The position numbers and the translations under genes were made by a program. From Lachnospiraceae bacterium UBA3641 (lineage in GTDB: Bacteria > Bacillota > Clostridia > Lachnospirales > Lachnospiraceae), in contig DFKQ01000103.1 of NCBI GenBank assembly GCA_002373875.1, positions 1 through 21,064 of the forward strand: a DNA stretch of 21,064 nt, given 5' to 3'. How positions within the stretch are numbered: position 1 is the first letter of the stretch; every line of letters begins with the position of its first letter. Below, piece after piece: positions 7,668 through 15,149 of this stretch. The notes under the pieces were generated by a model that saw only the letters and a list, made by a program, of their open reading frames with translations, made no database searches and was not told the origin of the DNA.

Positions 7668-8849
7668 TCATATCCTTATAAGCATCAAGCCGTTTTCATC
7701 TGCGTATTTATCGGTTTCGGCCTTATGGAAATGATCTTCATTCATCATAATGACCCTTTTTCCTTCGTTCCTTAGCTCGGACGCCTTCTTGAAAGCCCCG
7801 GCTCTTTTATCATCATCATATACTATGAGTATACCTTCTGCGGCCGGAACATTTATTTCTATCTTCTGACGCTCCAGTACGGACATAAGCTGGTCAACCT
7901 GTATACAGAAGCCAATGGCGGCACAGTCCTTGCCGAATTCACTCAACAGATTATCATAGCGTCCACCCTTTACGATCGCGTCGCCGCTACCGTAAGTGTA
8001 TGCCCTGAAGATGATCCCCGTATAATAGTTATACTTACTCAGCATTCCAAGGTCAAAGGAAACATATTTCTCATATCCCTTGAAGCTTAGGATATCGTAT
8101 ATCTCCTCAAGCCTCTTTATGGCATTTATGGATCTTATATTGGATACGTAGCCGCCTGCTTCCGTGAGCACGTTCCTTCCGCCGAACATATCCGGCATTC
8201 GGGATATAATGCCCTTCACTTCTTCTTTAAGCTTTAGCGTATCAAGAACATCCTGGGTTCCGAAGTAATTCTTGTCATTTATCATCTGCTTAAGCAGCAG
8301 CTCATTGTCCTCATCGATCCCGTACTCGGTGCACAGGCCCTTGAAGAATTCAAGATTACCGATACTTATCTGGAATTCCTTAAGGCCGATCTTCAGCATG
8401 GAATCAATTATCATCATGAGTATCTCAACATCGGCATCAACACTTCCGTCACCTATAAGCTCAGCTCCGATCTCGGTGGATTCCTTAAGCCTGCCCTGAT
8501 AATCGGATGTATTGTTGAAGGTTGAGCCCACATAGCAGAAGCGAAGCGGCATCCTCTGATCGGCGAAATACTTGGCGGTGGCCCTTGCGATGGAAGGGGT
8601 AAAGTCAGGTCTTAGGGCAAGTGTATTTCCTTCCTTATCAAAAAACTTATACAGCTCCTTACTGGGTATGGTTCCTATATTACCGGAAAAAATATCAAAA
8701 AACTCAAACACCGGTGTCTGCATATCCTCATAGCCGTAGCTTCCTATGATCTCTTTAAGCTCACCCTCCACAAAAAGCTTACGCCTGAATTCCTCTCCGT
8801 AAATATCCCTTACACCCTCCGGTGTATGTATCAGTTTCTTATTCTGCAT
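7668..8849 (-). CDS. hisZ: ATP phosphoribosyltransferase regulatory subunit
   Basis: A 393-residue paralogue of the catalytic core of histidyl-tRNA synthetase. It begins T-P-E-G-V-R-D-I-Y-G and contains L-R-P-D-F-T-P-S-I-A-R, G-G-R-Y-D-N-L-L and A-A-I-G-F-C, all HisRS-like. It lacks the anticodon-binding domain of true HisRS and is too short for it. HisZ is required for activity of short HisG and carries the histidine feedback site. Its place as first gene of the his block directly before hisG supports this over HisS. AGGA lies 6 bases before the ATG, in a short leader preceded by a consensus promoter. Confidence 0.94.
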   Translation of the reverse strand: MQNKKLIHTPEGVRDIYGEEFRRKLFVEGELKEIIGSYGYEDMQTPVFEFFDIFSGNIGTIPSKELYKFFDKEGNTLALRPDFTPSIARATAKYFADQRMPLRFCYVGSTFNNTSDYQGRLKESTEIGAELIGDGSVDADVEILMMIIDSMLKIGLKEFQISIGNLEFFKGLCTEYGIDEDNELLLKQMINDKNYFGTQDVLDTLKLKEEVKGIISRMPDMFGGRNVLTEAGGYVSNIRSINAIKRLEEIYDILSFKGYEKYVSFDLGMLSKYNYYTGIIFRAYTYGSGDAIVKGGRYDNLLSEFGKDCAAIGFCIQVDQLMSVLERQKIEINVPAAEGILIVYDDDKRAGAFKKASELRNEGKRVIMMNEDHFHKAETDKYADENGLMLIRI

Positions 8850-8874
8850 ATTTATCCTCGTACTGTTATACTTT

Positions 8875-8890
8875 AACGTGCTAACGTGCT
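8875..8890. repeat. Tandem 8-bp repeat in the hisZ leader
   Basis: Two perfect adjacent copies of AACGTGCT lie in the leader between the promoter and hisZ, followed by the palindromic TTAATTAA. On the coding strand they read AGCACGTT twice. Direct repeats placed just downstream of a transcription start can serve as a repressor site, but no known his regulator site is recognised here, so the role is open. Confidence 0.45.
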
Positions 8891-8910
8891 AATTAATTAC
8901 CATGGCGATA

Positions 8911-8939
8911 ATTATATTTAAATCCTCAATTCTTGTCAA
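8911..8939 (-). promoter_or_regulatory. Sigma-A promoter for the his block
   Basis: Read on the minus strand, TTGACA (8934-8939) is followed after exactly 17 bases by TATAAT (8911-8916), a perfect match to the consensus at both boxes. The -35 box begins 4 bases after the recU stop codon. Transcription should start near 8904-8905, giving a leader of about 55 bases before the hisZ ATG. No T-box or long attenuator fits in this leader. Confidence 0.88.
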
Positions 8940-8943
8940 GCCT

Positions 8944-9477
8944 CTACTCCCTTTCCTGCAGATCCTTGTTTATCAGGTCAAGATAAGGAACCATAACACC
9001 ATGCTTATGGTGGATAATATAGGCTTCATCAAGCTCATCGTAGCGGAATGACTTCCTTCCTCCATCCTTCATCCTCTTCCAGAATACAAGAAGGGAACTG
9101 AGCTTCATATAATAGAAAATGTCCTTACCCGAATAATACAAAAGGAAAAAGGCAATGCCCCCCTGCCTGTCGAATTCTTCCATAAAGTCAACCTGATGCT
9201 CATGGATATTTGCAAGGGCAAAGGTATCCCTGGCACATTCCTTGGCATCAAAACAAACAGGAATCCCCTGTACTGCACCGATATAATCAACCGTGCTCTT
9301 CTGGTCAAAATATGCAAGTGTTATCTGTTTTCCCGCCTTATCGATATTTATAGGCGTAATGGGTGTTGGTATTTTCTGTATAAGGGCCAGGTGAGCTTCC
9401 CTGTATTTTTCGTTTGTCCTGTTTATCAGGTCTTCCAGTGTAGAGCCACGAAGACCCCGGCTGTTCCATGTCGGCAT
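8944..9477 (-). CDS. recU: Holliday junction resolvase RecU
   Basis: A 177-residue RecU, the Firmicute resolvase that cuts Holliday junctions after recombinational repair and assists RecA and RuvAB. Recognised features are R-G-x-x-L-E near the N-terminus (10-15), S-T-V-D-Y (61-65) and F-D-A-K-E (76-80), the metal-binding nuclease core, and further on F-W-x-R and G-R-K-S-F-R. It is a little shorter than the roughly 200-residue Bacillus protein, mainly at the N-terminus. The start overlaps the RluD stop by one base (TAATG). Unlike Bacillus, it is not next to a penicillin-binding protein gene. Confidence 0.93.
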   Translation of the reverse strand: MPTWNSRGLRGSTLEDLINRTNEKYREAHLALIQKIPTPITPINIDKAGKQITLAYFDQKSTVDYIGAVQGIPVCFDAKECARDTFALANIHEHQVDFMEEFDRQGGIAFFLLYYSGKDIFYYMKLSSLLVFWKRMKDGGRKSFRYDELDEAYIIHHKHGVMVPYLDLINKDLQERE

Positions 9478-10493
9478 TAAACAATATCCTTTACATCCAT
9501 ATCAAACAATTCTCTTATGAGAGCCTCCATATCCCCCGGCACCGGAGCCAGATATGTACCCGCATAGCCTGATATGTCATTATCCTCATATGACGGTACA
9601 ACAAGCTTGTAGGCATGAAGGACCTGCCTGTTTATCTTATAGCAGGATCTTAACATAACGTTAAGTCTTTCGTCCCCATACTTGCTATCTCCCAACAGGG
9701 GATGCTTAAGGTGGGCCATCTGGGCCCTTATCTGATGAGACCTGCCTGTGATCAGGTCAACCTCAAGCAATGAGTATTCATAGTTATATGCAAGAGGCCT
9801 GTATGCCGTTCTTATACCGCCGGCCCCATCGGTTTTTACATCCGATATCCTTACGGTATTTAACTTCTTGTCTTTTTCAAGATATGCAGCCGCAACCCCT
9901 TCCTTATCTATCCGTCCCTTTACAATACACAGATAATACTTATATATCGTCCTGTCCTTAAGAGCCGCTGCGAAAAGAGATGCAGCCTTATAATTCTTGG
10001 CAAATACCATAAGCCCGGATGTATTCCTGTCGAGCCTGTTGCATACGGACGGTTTGAATATCTTCATTGAGGCGTCTGTGATCTCACCCTTACGATACAG
10101 GTAATCAAGACAGAGCTCATTGATGCTTACATCCCTTGCTTGTGCCTTCTGGGACAAAAGCCCCGGCGGCTTATTAAGTATAAGGATATCATCATCCTCA
10201 TGAACGATCATATCCTTTATATTGTATTTTTTTTCAAGGTCACTTAACCCGCCAAGCTTCCCTGGCCTTACTCCCGATGAGAATTTACGGAAGGTTTCAT
10301 CCGATAAATAAATCTTGATCACATCACCTGCGATAAGATGTTCACTTCCGGTTGCCTTCTTATCGTTTAAGGTTATATTCTTCTTGCGAAGCATCTTATA
10401 TATAAAAGCCGAACCCGCATTATCAAGGATCTTAACAAGCTGTTTATAGAGCTTTATCCCTTCTTCACCGGGACCGATAAGATATTCCTTCAA
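9477..10493 (-). CDS. RluA/RluD-family pseudouridine synthase
   Basis: A 338-residue enzyme that isomerises uridine to pseudouridine in structured RNA, most likely 23S rRNA. An S4-like RNA-binding region occupies about residues 12-65. The catalytic motif reads N-R-L-D-R-N-T-S-G with Asp155 as nucleophile; the first His of the usual H-R-L-D is Asn here. I-T-G-R-S-H-Q-I-R-A-Q and G-D-x-K-Y-G are typical of the family. The start is TTG at 10491-10493, supported by GGGAGG 6 bases upstream and the absence of a better codon. Whether it acts as RluC or RluD, and at which position, cannot be told from sequence alone. Confidence 0.9.
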   Translation of the reverse strand: MKEYLIGPGEEGIKLYKQLVKILDNAGSAFIYKMLRKKNITLNDKKATGSEHLIAGDVIKIYLSDETFRKFSSGVRPGKLGGLSDLEKKYNIKDMIVHEDDDILILNKPPGLLSQKAQARDVSINELCLDYLYRKGEITDASMKIFKPSVCNRLDRNTSGLMVFAKNYKAASLFAAALKDRTIYKYYLCIVKGRIDKEGVAAAYLEKDKKLNTVRISDVKTDGAGGIRTAYRPLAYNYEYSLLEVDLITGRSHQIRAQMAHLKHPLLGDSKYGDERLNVMLRSCYKINRQVLHAYKLVVPSYEDNDISGYAGTYLAPVPGDMEALIRELFDMDVKDIV

Positions 10494-10508
10494 CTTAAAC
10501 CTCCCGGA

Positions 10509-11099
10509 TCAAAGGATCACCGTTCTTAAAGAATCAAGGATGGCAACATCCCTGCCATTATCCTTGACCGCCATGTCTTCGCTTATCTTCTTAAGCCTGT
10601 CACAGAATTCCTTTTTGGAATCAAATATCTTAACGGTACAGTCCTTAAATCCGTCATTCGCAAGAACATTTACCAGATGATCGTTTAGCTTCTTTAAATC
10701 CTGTACATGGCTGTTTCTGCCGGAAGGCTGTTTAAGATAGCATACGGTTACAATATTATTCCTGCACATAACAGCATCAACAAAAAAAGTTTTCTCATAT
10801 GTTGTAAAGGGCGCCTCATAAAGGACCGGCGCATCGTGGGCCGCCTTCCCGTACTCATTATATGTCTTTTCATCAAGTGATCTGAACCTTAAGAACATTA
10901 TAAGACTTACCATGCTCTTACTTGCCGGCAGAACAGCCAGGATCGCAAGAATTGACCATATACTCTTATTGGTATGCAGTGTGAAATAGCCAAGCAGGTA
11001 CATTCCTATTGCGCATACATACAGAACCAGCGTAATGAGCATAACCCTTTTACGCTGGTAATCTATATAGCCCCATTCACCTTTAGTCTTTTGCTTCAA
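10509..11099 (-). CDS. Conserved-type membrane protein of unknown function
   Basis: A 196-residue protein that I do not recognise. A basic N-terminus (about 1-18) is followed by two hydrophobic stretches, about 19-41 and 46-71, that should be transmembrane helices, and then by a soluble tail of about 120 residues rich in charged residues. That tail includes an alternating pattern around T-V-K-I-F-D and no catalytic motif. The start appears to be TTG at 11097-11099, 4 bases after the rsuA stop, with AAAGGAAG upstream; the next in-frame ATG is 19 codons on and would remove part of the first helix. It sits between two pseudouridine synthase genes with tight spacing on both sides, so it is co-transcribed with them. 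Confidence 0.75.
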   Translation of the reverse strand: MKQKTKGEWGYIDYQRKRVMLITLVLYVCAIGMYLLGYFTLHTNKSIWSILAILAVLPASKSMVSLIMFLRFRSLDEKTYNEYGKAAHDAPVLYEAPFTTYEKTFFVDAVMCRNNIVTVCYLKQPSGRNSHVQDLKKLNDHLVNVLANDGFKDCTVKIFDSKKEFCDRLKKISEDMAVKDNGRDVAILDSLRTVIL

Positions 11100-11103
11100 A
11101 ACA

Positions 11104-11823
11104 TCACTCTTCCTTTAAAGTGTTAAGTTCGCCCTGTGTAAGAGACCTGAATTCTCCGGGCTTAAGCTTCTTGTCAATCCTTATACCGCCCTCCGATATC
11201 CGTTTTAAATAAGTTACCTTGCAGCCGAACACCAGAAACATCCGCTTAACCTGATGGAAACGTCCTTCCTTTATGGTAAGCTCATAGGCATATTCATCCT
11301 CAACAGCTCCCTTGCTCTTAAGCTGCGCAGGAAGGCAGGGACTCTCATCTCCTATGTCAAGGCCTTCTTCCATCTTAGCCCTGGCGCCCCTTGGAAGCCT
11401 CTTGTCTGTAAGGACGTAGTAAGTCTTGCTTACATGACGTTTCGGAGACGTAAGCGCATGGCACAGTTCTCCGTCATTGGTTATGATAAGGAGACCTTCC
11501 GTGTCCTTATCAAGCCTGCCGACAGGAAACAGCCCCCTGGCATTTACACCCTTAAGATACTCTATGACGGTATCGGAAATATGATCCTTAACGGCACTGA
11601 CACAGCCCTGCGGCTTGTTCAGCATATAATATGAGTATTTTGAATATTTAAGAGCATGACCGTCCAAGGTAACCTTAACATCTGAGCTTATCTTAAGTCC
11701 GGGCTCCGTTACCGTATCTCCATCCACCTTAACCCTTCCGGATTTTATGATCTTCACAGCCTGTTTACGGCTTGAGCCACCGCATTCACTTATAAACCGG
11801 TCAAGCCTTATAATATCACTCAT
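11104..11823 (-). CDS. rsuA: RsuA-family 16S rRNA pseudouridine synthase
   Basis: A 239-residue enzyme with an N-terminal S4 RNA-binding domain (I-R-L-D-R-F-I-S-E-C-G to about residue 55) and the RsuA-type catalytic domain. The catalytic motif G-R-L-D-K-D-T-E-G-L-L gives Asp105 as nucleophile, and F-H-Q-V-K-R-M-F is the family's late motif. RsuA modifies one 16S rRNA uridine; relatives RluB/E/F act on 23S, and the length favours RsuA without proving it. GGAGAG stands 8 bases before the ATG. The start overlaps the end of pepD by 8 bases. Confidence 0.87.
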   Translation of the reverse strand: MSDIIRLDRFISECGGSSRKQAVKIIKSGRVKVDGDTVTEPGLKISSDVKVTLDGHALKYSKYSYYMLNKPQGCVSAVKDHISDTVIEYLKGVNARGLFPVGRLDKDTEGLLIITNDGELCHALTSPKRHVSKTYYVLTDKRLPRGARAKMEEGLDIGDESPCLPAQLKSKGAVEDEYAYELTIKEGRFHQVKRMFLVFGCKVTYLKRISEGGIRIDKKLKPGEFRSLTQGELNTLKEE

Positions 11824-13276
11824 TTACGCATCTCTCCATAACCTTAACAAGCAATTGCCATGTTCTTCTGACAGAATCAATGCTCAGCTTCTCCTTGGGC
11901 GTGTGTATATCTTCCATATCCGGCCCTATGGAAATAATGTCCATTCCCCCAACCTTGTCAAACATTATTCCGCACTCAAGACCTGCATGAATGGACGTTA
12001 CACGGGGCTTTATGTTAAAGAGTTCTTCGTATGCAGCGGCCGTGATGCTTCTTAAGGGTGATCTCTCCCTGTACTCCCATGCGGGATAATCGGATTCCTC
12101 CAGATATTCTCCCCCTATGGTCTCGGTCAGATATCTTAACTTGTCGGCCAATGCTGTCTTCTCCGATTTAATGGAACTTCTTATACTGATTATAAGTGAA
12201 AAATATTCATCCTTAAGACGCATGATCCCTGCATTTGAAGATGTCTGTACAATATTCTCGGCTTCGGGACACATCTTCACTATGCCGTCCGGTACAGTCA
12301 TAAGGAGGAAAATGACCCTCTCCTGAGTCTTCTCTGTAAGAACGGATTCGGTGCTGTCCCCCTTGGATTCGCAGTAAATCGTAATGTTATCTTCGATCTT
12401 CCTGTATTCGTTGATTATTGTGATCTCGAATTCGGTAATAAGATCCTCAAGAACCGTCGCGTACTTCTCATCTATGATCACAGACGCCTTGGCTTCTCTG
12501 GGAATGGCATTATCCTGAAGCCCTCCCTTAAGATAATAGATATAATAATCAAGCCTGCCGGACAGATAATGAAGGAGACGACCCATGATCAGGTTGGCAT
12601 TACCCCTGTATTTATCAATCTCGGAGCCCGAATGTCCACCCAGAAGACCGCATATGACGATATCATAGGCAAGGCCGGATCTCTTCATATAACGTACCGG
12701 AACATGACAATGAACCTTTCTTCCGCCGGCTGATGAGGTCAGTATCTCCCCTTCAGTCTCATTGTCGAGATTGATCATTCTCCTTGCCTTTATAACAGAA
12801 GTGTCAAATGCCGCCATTCCCAGCATTCCCACCTCTTCATCAGTTGTAAACAAACATTCAAGCAAGGGATGCTTAAGAGTATCGTCATCAAGTATGGCAA
12901 GCATATATGCAACTGCGATCCCGTCATCTCCGCCAAGTGTCGTTCCCTTGGCATATACCATATCATCCATTACCGCCAGCCGCAGGGGATCGGTCTTAAA
13001 ATCAAACTTCGGATCATAGTCAAAATTCTTTTCGCATACCATATCAAGATGTCCCTGAAGCAAAAGCGGGGCTGCCTGCTCACAGCCTGCCGATGCCCTT
13101 TTCCGGATCAGGACATTGTTATGATCATCCCTTATACACTCAAGTCCCCGCTCCATAGCAAAGGAAACGCAATATTCCGATATGGCATCCATATTGCCGG
13201 AGCCGTGCGGGATGTTGCAAATATCCTCAAAGAATCTAAAGACTCTTACGGGTTCGATACCTTCAAGTACTCCCAT
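11816..13276 (-). CDS. pepD: Aminoacyl-histidine dipeptidase (M20 family)
   Basis: A 486-residue cytosolic metallopeptidase of the PepD group, which hydrolyses Xaa-His and other dipeptides. The two-zinc site is complete: G-H-L-D-M-V (His76, Asp78), G-G-D-D-G (Asp117), D-E-E-V-G (Glu147 as general base, Glu148) and N-L-D-N-E (Asp171); a late S-I-H-A-G-L-E-C-G supplies the last ligand and substrate contacts. Length fits the M20C family. It lies just downstream of a terminator, and I see no clear promoter of its own in the short gap, so it may depend on read-through. It is in the same long gene run as the his block but separated by four genes, so a link to histidine metabolism is only suggestive. 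Confidence 0.93.
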   Translation of the reverse strand: MGVLEGIEPVRVFRFFEDICNIPHGSGNMDAISEYCVSFAMERGLECIRDDHNNVLIRKRASAGCEQAAPLLLQGHLDMVCEKNFDYDPKFDFKTDPLRLAVMDDMVYAKGTTLGGDDGIAVAYMLAILDDDTLKHPLLECLFTTDEEVGMLGMAAFDTSVIKARRMINLDNETEGEILTSSAGGRKVHCHVPVRYMKRSGLAYDIVICGLLGGHSGSEIDKYRGNANLIMGRLLHYLSGRLDYYIYYLKGGLQDNAIPREAKASVIIDEKYATVLEDLITEFEITIINEYRKIEDNITIYCESKGDSTESVLTEKTQERVIFLLMTVPDGIVKMCPEAENIVQTSSNAGIMRLKDEYFSLIISIRSSIKSEKTALADKLRYLTETIGGEYLEESDYPAWEYRERSPLRSITAAAYEELFNIKPRVTSIHAGLECGIMFDKVGGMDIISIGPDMEDIHTPKEKLSIDSVRRTWQLLVKVMERCVNE

Positions 13277-13302
13277 TTTTCCACTTCTCTTTCTTAAAAT
13301 TC

Positions 13303-13326
13303 AAAAAGGGCCATATACGGCCCCTT
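13303..13326 (-). terminator. Rho-independent terminator after the coiled-coil gene
   Basis: On the minus strand the sequence reads AAGGGGCC, a 6-base loop, then GGCCC followed by TTTTT: an 8-bp stem counting A-U and G-U outer pairs. It starts 2 bases after the stop codon of the coiled-coil gene and ends that transcript before pepD. The A-run on the other side could make it weakly bidirectional, but no plus-strand gene ends here. Confidence 0.8.
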
Positions 13327-13328
13327 AT

Positions 13329-13952
13329 TTACTTACTGATAACGCCAAGGGATCCCCCTGTCGATTTACCCTGATCGATCCCCTCAATGGAAGCGATCTC
13401 CTTCTCAAGCGAAACCTGCGGATACAGATCCTGCCTGTTCTTGTCAATAATGGCCTCACTGCTCTTAAGCCTCTCGAGTAACCCCGTATACTTACTCTGT
13501 GTATCCGCTATCGCCGTTTTAACTATAGTCTGAAGCTCTGCCAGCATATCATCCGTATACTTCATGGCCGACTGCCTTATGCCGTTGGCATCGGTTGTTG
13601 CGGTATCAAGTATCTGCTGAGCCTGATTAACCGCCTGCTGTACCACCTCATTGGCCTGGGCATATGCCTGCTGCATGATCTCATGCTCATTCACCATCTG
13701 ATCGGTGTGAACCTGCGCCTCCTTAAGCATGGCGTCAGCCTTCTCCTTGGCATCATTAAGGATCGCTTCCTTATTGCTTATGATCTTCTGATACCGCTTG
13801 ATCTCATCCGGAGTCTTCATCCTGAGCTCGCGCAGAAGCTCTTCCATATGTTCCTTATCCACCAGTATGTTGGTGCTTGAAAAAGTCTGGAACTTACATC
13901 CCCCGATATAATCCTCGATATCATCGATTATCTGTTCGATCTTGCTGCTCAT
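13329..13952 (-). CDS. Long coiled-coil protein, DivIVA / ATPase-subunit-H-like
   Basis: A 207-residue soluble protein with no transmembrane segment. The N-terminal 45 residues (I-E-Q-I-I-D-D-I-E-D-Y-I) look like a small folded module. Residues about 45-175 are a long helical coiled coil, Ala/Gln/Glu rich (for example E-V-V-Q-Q-A-V-N-Q-A-Q-Q). The tail is Gly/Ser rich. Such proteins are often annotated as ATP synthase B/E-like or V-type ATPase subunit H-like, but no ATPase genes are nearby and the resemblance is of coiled-coil type only; a DivIVA-like scaffold is an alternative. The ATG at 13950-13952 is chosen (GAGGAGAG 7 bases before) over GTG two codons earlier. It is followed at once by a strong terminator. 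The function is unknown. Confidence 0.75.
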   Translation of the reverse strand: MSSKIEQIIDDIEDYIGGCKFQTFSSTNILVDKEHMEELLRELRMKTPDEIKRYQKIISNKEAILNDAKEKADAMLKEAQVHTDQMVNEHEIMQQAYAQANEVVQQAVNQAQQILDTATTDANGIRQSAMKYTDDMLAELQTIVKTAIADTQSKYTGLLERLKSSEAIIDKNRQDLYPQVSLEKEIASIEGIDQGKSTGGSLGVISK

Positions 13953-14001
13953 ATACACTCTCCTCGCTTAAAACACTTGATTTATTCTTGTTGTGACTAT
14001 C

Positions 14002-14487
14002 TTAATGCCGTTCTGAATATTTACAATATACAAGCTCTGCTACCGACGGTGGCACGAACTTACTTATGTCTCCGCCAAAGCTTGCCACTTCCTTGACTGT
14101 AGACGATGACAGATATGCGTATTCAAGGCTGGTGGTAAGAAAGATCGTGTCAACATTTTCCCCGAGCTTACGGTTGGTCTGCGCAAGCTGAAGCTCGTAC
14201 TCAAAATCAGTGATGGCGCGCAATCCTCTTATTATCACACCCGCACCGTTCTTCTTACAATAGTCCACCAGAAGACCCTCGTAAGATTCCACTGTCACAT
14301 TGGGTATATCCGCAACTATACCACGTAATATATTAACACGTTCTTCAACAGAAAACAACGGAGTTTTGACCTTATTGTTGAGCACGCTTACCGTCAGATG
14401 GTCAAATATCTCGGCTGCCCTTTTTATGATATCGATATGTCCGTAGGTCACCGGATCAAAGCTTCCGGGGTATATTGCATTCTTCAT
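14002..14487 (-). CDS. coaD: Phosphopantetheine adenylyltransferase
   Basis: A 161-residue nucleotidyltransferase that makes dephospho-CoA from 4'-phosphopantetheine and ATP, the fourth step of CoA synthesis. P-G-S-F-D-P-V-T-Y-G-H (7-17) is the T/HxGH-type ATP motif with His17. I-I-R-G-L-R (about 85-90) and Y-L-S-S-S-T-V-K-E (about 125-133) are the other signatures. The length is standard. GAGGAT lies 6 bases before the ATG. The order rsmD-coaD is one of the most widely conserved pairs in Firmicutes. Confidence 0.97.
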   Translation of the reverse strand: MKNAIYPGSFDPVTYGHIDIIKRAAEIFDHLTVSVLNNKVKTPLFSVEERVNILRGIVADIPNVTVESYEGLLVDYCKKNGAGVIIRGLRAITDFEYELQLAQTNRKLGENVDTIFLTTSLEYAYLSSSTVKEVASFGGDISKFVPPSVAELVYCKYSERH

Positions 14488-14519
14488 AATACTATCCTCT
14501 TAATAATCACAATTTGTAT

Positions 14520-15104
14520 CTATTCCATGTCATCCTGAGCGTCAGCGGAGGATCTTTTCAGAAACACATGACAGTTATTCTTATACTTCTTATACTTTAT
14601 CACCTCATACCCCAGTTCATCAAGATATTCAAAATCAGTCGTATTATCCGCTTCCACAACAATAAGTGCATCTTCACAAAGCAGGGTTGAACGGGCAAGA
14701 AAGGTCAGCACATCCTTCTCATATTCATTATTGTAGGGCGGGTCCATGAAAACAAGGTCAAACCTCTCGCGACCCTCAAGCCTGTTAAGGGCACTTAAAA
14801 CATCCATATTCATTACCGATGCCTTATCCTCGAACCCTGTTGTCTTAAGGTTCTCCTTAATACAGGCGACTGCCTCTCTGCCCTTTTCCGCAAAAACAGC
14901 CCTCCCTGCTCCACGGCTCAGCGCCTCGATACCGATGGAACCCGAGCCTGCATAAAGGTCGAGAAAGCATGTATCCGTATAAATATAAGGAGACAGTATA
15001 TTAAAAAGGGTCTCCTTGACCTTATCCGAAGTGGGTCTTGTTTCATATCCCTGAGGTGTCTTAAGCAGAAGCCTTCTGGCACTTCCGGCTATAACTCGTA
15101 TCAT
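14520..15104 (-). CDS. rsmD: 16S rRNA (guanine(966)-N2)-methyltransferase RsmD
   Basis: A 194-residue SAM-dependent methyltransferase for G966 of 16S rRNA. It shows R-V-I-A-G-S-A-R-R near the start, T-R-P-T-S-D-K-V-K-E-T-L-F-N, the SAM motif L-D-L-Y-A-G-S-G-S-I-G (48-58) and the catalytic D-P-P-Y (121-124). The ATG at 15102-15104 is chosen because GGAGAG stands 6 bases before it; an ATG four codons upstream has no good ribosome binding site. The protein runs past the usual end into S-S-A-D-A-Q-D-D-M-E, a tail encoded by a dispersed-repeat-like sequence (see 14529-14555). Confidence 0.95.
   Translation of the reverse strand: MIRVIAGSARRLLLKTPQGYETRPTSDKVKETLFNILSPYIYTDTCFLDLYAGSGSIGIEALSRGAGRAVFAEKGREAVACIKENLKTTGFEDKASVMNMDVLSALNRLEGRERFDLVFMDPPYNNEYEKDVLTFLARSTLLCEDALIVVEADNTTDFEYLDELGYEVIKYKKYKNNCHVFLKRSSADAQDDME
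14529..14555. repeat. Repeat-like sequence forming the rsmD 3' end
   Basis: The stretch TCATCCTGAGCG followed by TCAGCGGAGGATCTT resembles a dispersed intergenic repeat seen in many bacterial genomes, usually read as GATCCTCCGC...GCTCAGGATGAC on the other strand. In protein it gives the recurring tail S-S-A-D-A-Q-D-D. It includes an imperfect palindrome, CTGAGCGTCAG. Only one copy occurs in this window, so the repeat status rests on recalled resemblance rather than comparison here. Confidence 0.45.
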
Positions 15105-15149
15105 TTCACTCTCCATACCATAGTGGTCGGATTAATTCCCTTCACCCGA

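Noticed and set aside
8850..8943. T-box riboswitch upstream of hisZ
   Set aside because: The leader is only about 55 bases long and lacks the conserved T-box sequence and a terminator stem.
9477..10493. Asn in place of His in the H-R-L-D motif of the RluD-family enzyme as a sign of inactivity
   Set aside because: The nucleophile Asp155 and the following motif are intact, and the first position varies in this family, so loss of function is not supported.
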